From assembly GCF_000717275.1 (NCBI RefSeq), contig NZ_JNYV01000011.1, positions 62,001 to 126,000 of the forward strand: a DNA stretch of 64,000 nt. The letters run 5' to 3'. This document shows positions 44,463 to 53,099 of this stretch, piece by piece. The position numbers and the translations under genes were made by a program. The stretch is from Kitasatospora arboriphila (lineage in GTDB: Bacteria > Actinomycetota > Actinomycetes > Mycobacteriales > Mycobacteriaceae). The notes beneath the pieces were generated by a model, which ran no database searches, was not told the DNA's origin, and saw nothing but the letters and a program-made list of their open reading frames with translations. Each line of letters begins with the position of its first letter. The first letter of the stretch is position 1.

Positions 44463-45226
44463 AGGTGCTGATCACCAACGACGACGGTATCGACCGCGCC
44501 GGGATCCGCGTGCTCGCGAGAGTTGCGGCCGACCTGGGTCTCGACGTGGTGGTCGCTGCGCCCGACCGGGAACGCAGCGGCGCGAGCGCGTCGCTCAGTG
44601 CCATCGAAGACGGCGGCCGGTTGCGGATGCGAGCCACCGATCTGACCGAGTTGCCCGGCGTGACGGCTTACGCCGTGGACGCGTCGCCTGCCCTCATCGC
44701 TTTTGTCGCGTGCGACGGAGCTTTCGGGTCACCGCCGGATCTGGTGTTCTCCGGAATCAATCACGGACCCAACACCGGACACGCGATCTTGCACTCGGGG
44801 ACGGTGGGCGCGGCGTTCACCGCTGCCGCCCACGGCGCTGCGACGTTGGCGGTGTCGGTGGACGCCGCCGAGCCCCGCGATTGGGGCTGCGTCGCCGAGG
44901 TCGCGCGTGTCGCAGCAGCGTGGGTGGTCGACAAGGCCCAGCCCGGTTCGGTGCTCAACGTCAACATCCCCGATCTGGCCAGAGCGGATCTGAAGGGGCT
45001 GCGGCGGGCATCGCTTGCACCGTTCGGGGCCGTGCAGGCCCGGATCGGGGAACGAGATGAGGAGTCGGTGGCGGTGACCTTCGACGAGATCCGTGCCCAG
45101 GAGCAGGACGACAGCCCGCCGGGTTCGGATGCCGCCCTCATCGCGGACGGGTGGGCGACGGTGACCGCTCTCCGGGTCCCGCCGATCGAGGCCCCGGACA
45201 CCGACCTCGACGGGCTTGTCCTATAG
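44459..45226 (+). CDS. surE: 5'/3'-nucleotidase SurE
   Basis: A 255-residue acid phosphatase that removes phosphate from nucleoside monophosphates. Motifs: VLITNDDGIDRAGI (metal Asp pair), APDRERSGASASLS and SGINHGPNTGHAILHSGTVG. The GTG overlaps the PfkB stop as GTGA. The 3' end overlaps the convergent methyltransferase stop by 6 bp. Pairing with a PfkB kinase suggests linked phosphorylation and dephosphorylation of one metabolite pool; this is inference. Confidence 0.93.
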   Translation: MKVLITNDDGIDRAGIRVLARVAADLGLDVVVAAPDRERSGASASLSAIEDGGRLRMRATDLTELPGVTAYAVDASPALIAFVACDGAFGSPPDLVFSGINHGPNTGHAILHSGTVGAAFTAAAHGAATLAVSVDAAEPRDWGCVAEVARVAAAWVVDKAQPGSVLNVNIPDLARADLKGLRRASLAPFGAVQARIGERDEESVAVTFDEIRAQEQDDSPPGSDAALIADGWATVTALRVPPIEAPDTDLDGLVL

Positions 45227-46027
45227 CGGATTCGTCGGGTCGGCCTTACGGAGCAGTAGCACCAAGTTGGTGCCCAGTACTTCCCGGATCAGCGGCACCT
45301 TCATCACCCACCACAGCCGCCCCGGGAGATACCGGGGAAAGGCTGCCACCAGCGTCGCCTCGCTAGGCGGCACCGAATGTGCCCACCGCAGCCCGTCGGC
45401 TGCGGTGACCTTGAACAACGATGTGCCGTAGAGGTTCTTGGGCCGGTGGCCGTGCTTATTGGTGTACCAGCGGGCCGCCCGGGCACCGCCGAAGTAATGG
45501 GTCAAACCCATCTCGTGGCCGCCGAACGGTCCGTACCAGAGGGTGTAGCTGAGCAGGACGAGGCCGCCGGGGCGAGTGACCCGCAGCATCTCGCGGGCCA
45601 TGGCCCAGGGCTCGGCGACGTGTTCGGCGACATTGGACGAGTAGCAGATGTCCACCACGGCATCGGCGATCGGCAGTGCAGTCCCCGACCCGCGGACACC
45701 GGCCTGCTGGGGGAGACCGGCGGCATGCATCTCGTCCGGGTCAGGTTCGACCGACACATAGTGGGCGCCGCGGCGCCGGAACACCTCGGCGAAGTAGCCG
45801 GGACCGCCTCCCACATCGAGGACAACCTTGCCGTCGAGGCCGGCCGGGCCGCCGGGGTCGAGGCCCGTGACGCCGCGGTGCAGCGCCTCGATCAACTCCA
45901 CCGAGTCATCGGCGAGGGCGCCGTAGAAGCGGTCGGGGTCGGACTGCTCGTACCGGAAGTGGTTCAGCAAGGTGGCCGAACGGACCACCGTGGCGCGCTG
46001 ACGGGCACGGCGGGTGGTGTCTTTCAC
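45221..46027 (-). CDS. Class I SAM-dependent methyltransferase (Rv0224c homologue)
   Basis: A 268-residue methyltransferase with motif I VVLDVGGGPGYFAEVF, acidic motif YVSVEPD and post-I CYSSNVAEHVAEPWAMAREM. The C-terminal YLPGRLWWVMKVPLIREVLG is a hydrophobic amphipathic tail, suggesting membrane contact. It is divergent from the GT4 gene by 57 bp. The M. tuberculosis order Rv0224c-Rv0225 is the same. It probably methylates an envelope glycan or lipid. Confidence 0.88.
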   Translation of the reverse strand: MKDTTRRARQRATVVRSATLLNHFRYEQSDPDRFYGALADDSVELIEALHRGVTGLDPGGPAGLDGKVVLDVGGGPGYFAEVFRRRGAHYVSVEPDPDEMHAAGLPQQAGVRGSGTALPIADAVVDICYSSNVAEHVAEPWAMAREMLRVTRPGGLVLLSYTLWYGPFGGHEMGLTHYFGGARAARWYTNKHGHRPKNLYGTSLFKVTAADGLRWAHSVPPSEATLVAAFPRYLPGRLWWVMKVPLIREVLGTNLVLLLRKADPTNPL

Positions 46028-46084
46028 CAGCGAAACGATACGGGTCGGACGTCGGTGGTGATCCTGCCGCTACCCTGGCCAACA

Positions 46085-47278
46085 GTGAAAAACGAACAAC
46101 CTGACAACGTCGCCAACGGTGAGCCCACCGCGCCCGTCCGCGAGGTGCTGTTGCTGTGCTGGCGCGACTCCGACCATCCGCAGGGTGGCGGCAGCGAGCG
46201 GTACCTCGAGCGCATCGGGGCCGAACTCGTCCGCGACGGGGTGCGCGTGACCCTGCGGACGGCCGGCTACCCGGGGGCGGCGCGCACGGAGATCCGTGAC
46301 GGCATCCGGGTCTCGCGCGGCGGTGGCCGGCTCAGCGTGTACCCGCGGGCGCTCGCGGCGATCGTCGCCGGCCGGCTCGGTCGTGGACCGATGGCCGGGC
46401 TCGATCCCGACGTGGTGATCGACACCCAGAACGGCATCCCTTTCTTCGCCCGCTGGGTGATGCGCGCGCCGGTGGTGGTTTTGGTGCATCACTGCCATCG
46501 CCGCCAATGGCCGGTCGCCGGCGCCGCGATGGGTCGGATCGGATGGTTCATCGAATCCCGCCTGTCACCGTGGGTGCATCGGGATTCGCAGTACCTGACC
46601 GTGTCGTTGCCGTCGGCCGAAGATCTCGTCTCACTCGGTGTGGACGCCGGCCGGGTGTCGGTGGTGCGCGCAGGCACCGACCCGTCACCTCACGTCGATG
46701 TCGAGCCGGATCCTCGCCGGCTGGTGGTGCTCTCGCGTCTGGTGCCGCACAAGCAGATCGAACACGCGCTCGAGGTGATGGCCCGGCTCGCGTCCACCCA
46801 TCCGGACGTGACGTTGGACGTGGTGGGCGACGGCTGGTGGTCGACCCGCCTTCGTGAGCGCGCGACCGAACTCGGTGTCGACCGGCGCGTGAGTTTCCAT
46901 GGGCATGTGAGCGAATCCGACAAGCACCGCATCCTTGCCGGCTCGGCGCTGCATCTGATGCCGTCGCAGACCGAGGGGTGGGGACTTGCCGTTGTCGAGG
47001 CCGCCGGGCACGGTGTACCGACCATCGGGTATCGATCTTCTCGAGGGCTTACCGACTCCGTGGTCGACGGCGTGACCGGACTGCTCGTCGACGATCTCGA
47101 CGAGTTGGTCTCGGCCACAGCGGAATTGCTTGATGAGCCGGCGCGATGCCGCGAACTCGGTGACAAGGCGCGAGAGCGGGCCGGTGACTATTCGTGGTCG
47201 GCGGCGGCCGCCCGGGTGAAATACGTCCTGGCCGAGACGGTCTCAGGGCAACGTGTGTCGGGCCTCGTCAGAGATTAA
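46085..47278 (+). CDS. GT4-family glycosyltransferase (Rv0225 homologue)
   Basis: A 397-residue GT-B enzyme. The acceptor domain contains LLCWRDSDHPQGGGSERYLE, and the donor domain holds VVLSRLVPHKQIEHALEVMA and the nucleotide-binding E-x7-E pair in TEGWGLAVVEAAGHGVPTIG. It transfers a sugar from a nucleotide donor, probably to a lipid or glycan at the inner membrane face. The GTG start at 46085 is chosen because it gives the family N-terminus; the ribosome site is weak. Its 3' end overlaps the convergent SnoaL gene by 11 bp. Confidence 0.88.
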   Translation: MKNEQPDNVANGEPTAPVREVLLLCWRDSDHPQGGGSERYLERIGAELVRDGVRVTLRTAGYPGAARTEIRDGIRVSRGGGRLSVYPRALAAIVAGRLGRGPMAGLDPDVVIDTQNGIPFFARWVMRAPVVVLVHHCHRRQWPVAGAAMGRIGWFIESRLSPWVHRDSQYLTVSLPSAEDLVSLGVDAGRVSVVRAGTDPSPHVDVEPDPRRLVVLSRLVPHKQIEHALEVMARLASTHPDVTLDVVGDGWWSTRLRERATELGVDRRVSFHGHVSESDKHRILAGSALHLMPSQTEGWGLAVVEAAGHGVPTIGYRSSRGLTDSVVDGVTGLLVDDLDELVSATAELLDEPARCRELGDKARERAGDYSWSAAAARVKYVLAETVSGQRVSGLVRD

Positions 47279-47735
47279 GTGCCGCACCGGGTTTGACCTT
47301 GAAGCTCGGCAAGTCTTCGAGTGACACCGTGGCCTCGTAGGTCCGGTCGTATCCGGTCGCGCTGATCTTCCATCCGTCTGCCGTCCGGATGTAGCGGTCG
47401 TTGTAGAACGCCGCCCCGAAGAGCATGAAGTTGAAGTCCGCGACGATGACCCGGTCCTGCAGGTACCACCGGCCCGTGGCCTCGTCGCCGTCGACGGTGA
47501 TCTCCGGGTGGTCTACTCGATGCTCGGTCAGCACCGCTGCCCCGAGCGACGACTTCATGAAGTTCACGAGCTCGGCTCGGGTGGTGAACGACAGGCTGTC
47601 GCCGTAGTCGCCGGTGACGTCTTCGGCCAGGGTGGTCTCGAACTCCTCCCACGCCTTGGTGTCCAGGGCGCGGAGATACCGGTATTTGACCTGTTTGATC
47701 GCTTCGATCTGTGTGAATGTTTCGAGCTCGTCCAC
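47268..47735 (-). CDS. SnoaL-like / nuclear-transport-factor-2-like protein
   Basis: A 155-residue SnoaL-like fold with IEAIKQVKYRYLRALDTKAW, the typical family opening, and GRWYLQDRVIVAD in the strand part. Members include steroid isomerases, dehydratases and ligand-binding proteins, so the name does not give a reaction. The ATG lies 3 nt after the stop of the large membrane-protein gene on the same strand. Confidence 0.8.
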   Translation of the reverse strand: MDELETFTQIEAIKQVKYRYLRALDTKAWEEFETTLAEDVTGDYGDSLSFTTRAELVNFMKSSLGAAVLTEHRVDHPEITVDGDEATGRWYLQDRVIVADFNFMLFGAAFYNDRYIRTADGWKISATGYDRTYEATVSLEDLPSFKVKPGAALNL

Positions 47736-47738
47736 TGC

Positions 47739-49460
47739 CTAGAGCCTCTTTCGGTGCGCCGTTCGGTGGGGCCATTTCAGCACAGCTGCGAGTAATCCAT
47801 TGGCGATCAGCACAATCCACACCAGATGGGCAACCCACAGCGCACCCCGGTCGACTGATGAGGGTTCGCCGATTGCACTGTGCAAACGATCGACGTCCAC
47901 TCGATAGACGCGCAGATCGGCACCGTCGAACGCGAGGTCGAGCTGGGCCAGGGTGCGCGGCGCCGCGTTGATGGCCGAATCGCCCTCGATGAGAACCCAT
48001 CCGACTCCCAGTGCTGCGAGCGCTTGCGGTGACGATCCGGCGAGGAGTGCTACCTCGGCGCGGGTGGCCCGTGAATCGGGTCGGTCGACACTGCGGCCGT
48101 CGACGATCAGCTCACCCGATTGCAGGACGTCGGCGCGCAGGAGTCTCGGGGCCGGATCCAGGGACACCGAATCGGCGAAGGCGTACCGGCGGTTGGTCCC
48201 CACCGGGAGCACGAGCACATCGCCATGTCCGGAGGTGATGGTGTCGGCAACGACCTGCCAGTCGCCCGGGTAGTGGATCGGGGTGAGCGTATTGCCCACA
48301 CCCCACGCGAGGTCGGGCAGTGGGGCGACGATCAGCGCGGAGGCGACGACGGCGGCAAACCCCTTCGGCACGTGTCGGCCGGCCGATTGGACGGCTGACG
48401 CGGCAGCCAGCGCGTATGCCGGAACCGCGAGGGCGATCCATTTCTGGGTGTCGCGCAGCAGACCGGTGCCGGGCACCGTATCGACCAGCCACTCCAGGCT
48501 TGCCATGCCGAATGGCGTGGCCGCGAGGGCGACCAGGACAACCGAACCGACCGCAAGGCCGCCCGCTGCCCTGATCACCGGGTTGCGACGGCGGTGCCAC
48601 AGTCCCGGGAGCCCGGCGAGGACCACAACCAGCAAGGCGGCGGTGGCCACCAGTGCCCACGGCGAGGTCCGGCTCTCGGGTACGGCGTCGGCGTTCCACA
48701 CGCCACCGAGGCCCAACAGCGAACCGGCCGTTCCGAGCCACGGCTCCGCGCGGGCCGCGAACAGCGCGACGGATCCGGGATCAGCCGTGCCGGTGCCCGC
48801 ACCCAGGAACGATGCGGTCAGCCACGGGAGGGACGACGCCGCCCAGAGCACGGACGCGGTCAGCGCCATCCGCCATTCGCGCCGGGCAAGCGCCGGGATG
48901 ACCAGACCGGCGAGCAGCACAAGTCCGGCGAGTAGTGAACCGGTCGGCGTGATCCCGGCGACGGCGAGCCAGCCCGTCAGCACCGACCAGCGAGCCCAGC
49001 CGCCACCGCGGCGGACGTCGACCGCGGCGATCAGGATCCATCCGAGCGCTGCGTAGCCGACGAGCAGACTCCACTGGCCCTGCAGAAGGCGTTCGGCCAC
49101 ATAGGGATTCCAGACGGCGATGACCGTGGCCGCCAGCATGCCGGGCGCCCCCGCCGCGGGCAGGACTCGCTGAGCCAGTCGTCCGTACCCGACACCGGCC
49201 AGCACGATGGCCGCGAAAGTCAGTGCCTTGACCACGATTCCACCGTCGATCACGCCGGAGGCGACGGCGATCAGCCAGTCCTGCGGCACGGCCCTCGGCG
49301 CAGAATCGGACAAGCCGAGTGCCGAGTCGGTGACAAAGGAGCGGGGAGTGCTGACCATGTCACGGATCAGCAGGTATCCCGGACCGAAGACGGGCCCGAG
49401 GATCGCCATCGACAGGGCGATGCTGGTCAGCCACAGGCTGAGCCAATGCCTGCGGGTCAT
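47739..49460 (-). CDS. Large polytopic membrane protein (Rv0226c homologue)
   Basis: A 573-residue protein with about twelve helices, followed by an extracytoplasmic domain from about residue 390 (VLVLPVGTNRRYAFADSVSL) and a final helix. The Rv0226c counterpart is of nearly the same length. The layout resembles GT-C glycosyltransferases that use polyprenyl-phosphate sugars, but I see no firm catalytic motif. It lies in the same gene order after the GT4 gene as in mycobacteria. Confidence 0.78.
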   Translation of the reverse strand: MTRRHWLSLWLTSIALSMAILGPVFGPGYLLIRDMVSTPRSFVTDSALGLSDSAPRAVPQDWLIAVASGVIDGGIVVKALTFAAIVLAGVGYGRLAQRVLPAAGAPGMLAATVIAVWNPYVAERLLQGQWSLLVGYAALGWILIAAVDVRRGGGWARWSVLTGWLAVAGITPTGSLLAGLVLLAGLVIPALARREWRMALTASVLWAASSLPWLTASFLGAGTGTADPGSVALFAARAEPWLGTAGSLLGLGGVWNADAVPESRTSPWALVATAALLVVVLAGLPGLWHRRRNPVIRAAGGLAVGSVVLVALAATPFGMASLEWLVDTVPGTGLLRDTQKWIALAVPAYALAAASAVQSAGRHVPKGFAAVVASALIVAPLPDLAWGVGNTLTPIHYPGDWQVVADTITSGHGDVLVLPVGTNRRYAFADSVSLDPAPRLLRADVLQSGELIVDGRSVDRPDSRATRAEVALLAGSSPQALAALGVGWVLIEGDSAINAAPRTLAQLDLAFDGADLRVYRVDVDRLHSAIGEPSSVDRGALWVAHLVWIVLIANGLLAAVLKWPHRTAHRKRL

Positions 49461-49479
49461 GCATGGACCCTAACAAGCT

Positions 49480-50868
49480 CTAACGGAACACCTTCGCCAG
49501 TCGGGAGACGGCCTCACCGATGACGGGTACCGGCGTCTCCCCGAACGTCAGGCGCAGGTGGGAGTGGTCGGATTCGGCGGGAAACCACGGCGTTCCCTCG
49601 CCGACCATGACGCCCTCGGCGTGAGCGGCTGCGGCGACGTCCCGATCGTCGAGCCCGTCTGGGAGTCGCACCCACAGGTGCATGCCGCCACGGGGCACCG
49701 CGGCGACCTCGATCTGTGGGATCAACCGCCCCAGTGATCCCAGGAGGGCATCCCTGCGCTCTCCGAGTGCCCGGCGCACCTGCCGGTTGTGCCGGGGCCA
49801 CGCGGGAGAGTTGAGGAACTCGACGGCGGCCTCCTGGACGGGGCCGGCCACGTAGAAGTCGTCGAGCATCTTGGCCGCCCGCAGCCGCGCCAGTGCGGGT
49901 CCCCGAGCGCACAGTGCAGCGACCCGCATCCCGGGCCCGACGGGCTTGGTGAGCGAACGGATGTGCACCACATGGCCATTGGGATCCTGTGCCGTCAACG
50001 GTGGGGGCGGGTCACCGTCGATGCCGAGGTACCGCGCGTAATCGTCCTCGATCACGAACAGCGAATGCTGTTCGGCCAGTTCGATGATCTGCCTGCGGCG
50101 GTGCGCGGCCAGCGTCACCCCGCTCGGATTGGCGAACGCCGGCTGCACCACGAGCAGACGGCTGCCGGTGCGGCTGATCGCGTCGGCCAGCAGGTCGGTC
50201 CGGATTCCTTCGGAGTCCATCGGCACGGGAATGACCTCGGCGCCATGACTGCGCACGATCGCGATGAGCCCCGTGTACGTGGGACTCTCGACGATCACGG
50301 ATTCTCCTGGGCGGATCAGCGCGCGGACCGCCACCGACAGCGCCGTCTGCCCGCCGGCAGTCACGATCACCTCCGACGCGTGGATCCCGTCGATCTCGGA
50401 TGCGAACCAGCGGCGCAGTTCCGGACTGCCCTCGATGGGGTAGCGGCCCCAGCTCCGGGAACGTTTGATCGCCCGGGTCATGGCGACGTCGAGTGCGGCA
50501 TGAGGCAGCAGTTCGTCGTCGAGATACCCGCCTTTGAGCCGGACCACCTCGGACCCGGGCACACGCCACAGGTCGAGCGTGCGGGAGAGCTCGGGCGGCA
50601 TCCGGGCGCCAAGTACCGATTCCTGCCACGAGGTGTCGGCAGGCGAGCGCGGTGGCGCCGCGGCTGCAACAAAGGATCCGGCACCCGGTCTGACGTCGAC
50701 GAGGCCTTCGGTGGCGAGATCGCGCAGAACCCGCTGCACGGAGTTGGGCGAGACGCGGTGCTGCTCCTGCAGCGTCCGTACCGATGGGAGCCGGGTACCC
50801 GGCGTGCTCTGGGTGATCAGGGCACGCAGACTTTCGGTCAAGACCGATACTCCGCTATCGTTGTACAT
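49480..50868 (-). CDS. MocR-type regulator (GntR HTH plus aminotransferase-like domain)
   Basis: A 462-residue protein. The GntR winged HTH (about 5-70) includes LPSVRTLQEQHRVSPNSVQR, and the fold-type I aminotransferase domain contains TAGGQTALSVAVRALI and HIRSLTKPVGPGMRVAAL with the PLP Lys. MocR proteins sense PLP, amines or amino acids. The ATG giving MYNDSGVSVL lies in the middle of the perfect inverted repeat at 50856-50882 and shares bases with the start of the divergent permease. A longer N-terminus of 22 residues is open but would run through the operator. Confidence 0.85.
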   Translation of the reverse strand: MYNDSGVSVLTESLRALITQSTPGTRLPSVRTLQEQHRVSPNSVQRVLRDLATEGLVDVRPGAGSFVAAAAPPRSPADTSWQESVLGARMPPELSRTLDLWRVPGSEVVRLKGGYLDDELLPHAALDVAMTRAIKRSRSWGRYPIEGSPELRRWFASEIDGIHASEVIVTAGGQTALSVAVRALIRPGESVIVESPTYTGLIAIVRSHGAEVIPVPMDSEGIRTDLLADAISRTGSRLLVVQPAFANPSGVTLAAHRRRQIIELAEQHSLFVIEDDYARYLGIDGDPPPPLTAQDPNGHVVHIRSLTKPVGPGMRVAALCARGPALARLRAAKMLDDFYVAGPVQEAAVEFLNSPAWPRHNRQVRRALGERRDALLGSLGRLIPQIEVAAVPRGGMHLWVRLPDGLDDRDVAAAAHAEGVMVGEGTPWFPAESDHSHLRLTFGETPVPVIGEAVSRLAKVFR

Positions 50869-50882
50869 GAAGAACAACGATA
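50856..50882. promoter_or_regulatory. MocR operator over two divergent start codons
   Basis: TATCGTTGT (50856-50864) and ACAACGATA (50874-50882) are perfect 9-bp arms around a 9-nt spacer. The spacer holds CATG, which supplies an ATG on each strand. Binding here would block both genes. Confidence 0.65.
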
Positions 50883-51880
50883 ACAGTTCGCGCTTTTCGG
50901 TGATAGCAGATAACGGACGTCGAAAGTCGTCCACTCACGCCGGCGTGCTGCTGGGTTGTCTCGGTGTCCTGGCCTTCAGTTTCTCGCTGCCGGCCAACAA
51001 ACTCGCCGTCGCCGGAATCGATGCGGTGGGGGTCACGGTCTGGCGGGCGGCGCTGGCCGGGCTGCTCGCGCTGGCGTATCTGCGGATCGTCGGGGCGCAG
51101 CGTCCGGCCCTGCACGACCTCGCCGCATTGTTGTGTTCCGGTCTGGGTGTGGTTGTCGGTTTTCCGCTGTTCTCCTCGCTGGCGCTGGAGAGGATCGACT
51201 CGGCGACCGGTGCGGTGATCCTGGGACTGCTGCCGGCCATGACCGCCACATTCGCGGCGTTGCTGGGCGGAGAACGACTGCCGTGGCTTTTCTGGGGCGC
51301 GACCGGCGCCGGCGTGCTTGTCCTCTGTGCGTTCCTGGTCTCGACGAGTCCTGACGCGCTGTCCGGGTTCGCGCTGAGCTGGGGTCACCTGTGGATGGTG
51401 CTCGGGACGGTCAGTGCCGGGTTCGGATACGCGGTCGGCGGAACCCAGGCAAAACGGATCGGCGGAGCGCAGAGCATCTCGTGGTCGCTAGTGCTGCTGC
51501 TGCCGATATCGGTTCCGTTGTGCGCGCTCACCGCCGCGACGGGCTCGTTCTCGCTGACCGGCCCGGTGGTGATCGGGATGGTCTACATCACCGTCATCTC
51601 CCAATTCCTTGGGTTCTTCGCCTGGTACGGAGGGCTGGCCCGCGGTGGTATCGCCCGCGTGGGCCAGATCCAGCAGGTGCAGCCGCTGCTCACCATCGCG
51701 TGGTCGGCGCTGCTGCTGGGCGAACACCTCGACCGGTGGATCTACCCGGTCGGTGTGGTGCTGGGCCTGCTCGTGTGGATCGCGCAGCGTGCGCGGTTCC
51801 GCGAAGCCGCACTCGCAGTCCCACCAGCGCCGGCGCCCGCCGCATCTGATGCGAACGAGCCTGTCTCCCTGCGCCGCTGA
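50867..51880 (+). CDS. EamA/DMT-family permease
   Basis: A 337-residue protein of ten helices with two EamA repeats (VLLGCLGVLAFSFSLPANKL; later SWGHLWMVLGTVSAGFGYAV). DMT exporters move amino acids, amines or other small metabolites out of the cell. The ATG 50867 lies in the operator spacer; a GTG at 50900 would give 326 residues and clear the operator. It is divergent from the MocR gene and is its probable target, perhaps an amine or vitamin-B6-related exporter. Confidence 0.85.
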   Translation: MKNNDNSSRFSVIADNGRRKSSTHAGVLLGCLGVLAFSFSLPANKLAVAGIDAVGVTVWRAALAGLLALAYLRIVGAQRPALHDLAALLCSGLGVVVGFPLFSSLALERIDSATGAVILGLLPAMTATFAALLGGERLPWLFWGATGAGVLVLCAFLVSTSPDALSGFALSWGHLWMVLGTVSAGFGYAVGGTQAKRIGGAQSISWSLVLLLPISVPLCALTAATGSFSLTGPVVIGMVYITVISQFLGFFAWYGGLARGGIARVGQIQQVQPLLTIAWSALLLGEHLDRWIYPVGVVLGLLVWIAQRARFREAALAVPPAPAPAASDANEPVSLRR

Positions 51881-51902
51881 TCGCTCCTGCGAGACTGAAC
51901 CC

Positions 51903-53099
51903 ATGGCGATGGGTGCGATGGCGGGAGTGGGTGGCGTGGCCGCCGGCACGATGGTCGCCAACATCTGCGCCTACCTCATCCACCTGCCGGCCACCCGATG
52001 GTTGTCGCCCGCGGAGTACGGCGAGTTCGCAGTGCTGCTCCAGGCGATGCTGGTGCTGGGTGTCCCGGCGCTGGCTCTGCAGGTCGTGATCGCCCGGGAG
52101 GTCGTGCGAGGGCGTGCCGTCGCCGACCTGATCTCGATCACCCTGCGGACCACCGCTGCGGTGCTGGTGGCCGCGGCCTTCGCAGTACCGGTGGTGATGG
52201 CGGTGGCCGATACCGGCCTGGCGGCCACGATCGCAGCTTTCTCCACCGCGCCCCTGCTGGTTCTGATCGCTGCCGGTCAGGGCATATTGCAGGGCGGACA
52301 ACGGTTTTCGGTGCTGTCGTGGGTGCTGGCGGGTGTGGGTATGGCCCGCACCGTTCCCGGCGTGGTCGCGTTGGCGGTCGGCGCGGGCGCGGCCGGTGCC
52401 CTCACCGCAACCGCAGTCGGCGCAGCCATCGCCGCTGCTGTCATCTGGCTGATCGTGTTGGCGGACAAGCCCGCCGACAGCGCGATATCCGAGGGTTTGG
52501 CGCTGCGGCTCGTGTTGCACGCCTCGCAGGTGCAGCTTGTGCTGATCGCATTGTCGTCGGTTGATCTGCTGGCCGCCCGGCCGATCCTCGGCGAATACGA
52601 CGCTGGGGTGTACGCGCTCGGGACGATCGCCACCAAGGCGGCGTTCTGGTTGCCGCAGGCGATCGGCGTGGTGCTGTACCCACAACTCGCAGACGTCGCG
52701 AAGACGGCCGGCGCCCTGCGTACCGCGGTCGGGTGGCTCACCGCCATCGCCGCGACCGTGGTGGTCGGTGCGGCGATCTGTGGGCCACTGGTTCCGGTGA
52801 TCGCCGGGGAGGACTACCGGCCGGTCGCCCCGATCCTCTGGTTGTTCGCTCTCACCGGGAGCGCGCTGTCGGTGCTGCAAGTGGGCCTTCTGGCGGCCAT
52901 CGCGCGCGACCGTACCTGGATCGGCCTGCTGAGCTGGACGGTGCTCGCCGTCGAGGTGGTGCTGGTGGTCACCGTTGCACACAGCATCGTCACGCTCGCG
53001 GTGATCGCTGCGAGCTGCGCGGTGGTCGGAACGGTGTCGACGCTGGTTGCGCTGAGCGTCACCCGGACGCAAGACCGCGGTCGTACTGTGGATGCATGA
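51903..53099 (+). CDS. Oligosaccharide flippase-like membrane protein (MOP superfamily)
   Basis: A 398-residue protein of about twelve helices with ATRWLSPAEYGEFAVLLQAM, matching the Wzx-type start of helix 2, and YALGTIATKAAFWLPQAIGV later. Wzx/MOP members flip lipid-linked oligosaccharides. The ATG lies 22 nt after the EamA gene on the same strand. The stop overlaps the next start as ATGA. The surrounding GT4, acyltransferase and AftD genes support a glycan-export role. Confidence 0.8.
   Translation: MAMGAMAGVGGVAAGTMVANICAYLIHLPATRWLSPAEYGEFAVLLQAMLVLGVPALALQVVIAREVVRGRAVADLISITLRTTAAVLVAAAFAVPVVMAVADTGLAATIAAFSTAPLLVLIAAGQGILQGGQRFSVLSWVLAGVGMARTVPGVVALAVGAGAAGALTATAVGAAIAAAVIWLIVLADKPADSAISEGLALRLVLHASQVQLVLIALSSVDLLAARPILGEYDAGVYALGTIATKAAFWLPQAIGVVLYPQLADVAKTAGALRTAVGWLTAIAATVVVGAAICGPLVPVIAGEDYRPVAPILWLFALTGSALSVLQVGLLAAIARDRTWIGLLSWTVLAVEVVLVVTVAHSIVTLAVIAASCAVVGTVSTLVALSVTRTQDRGRTVDA

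Noticed and set aside
45377..46084. Extension of the GT4 frame upstream of 46085
   Set aside because: It would overlap most of the divergent methyltransferase gene; the family N-terminus begins just after the chosen GTG.
51690..53072. 460-codon open frame antisense to the flippase gene
   Set aside because: Composition is His/Arg/Gln/Gly-rich as expected from reversed membrane-protein codons; no domain.
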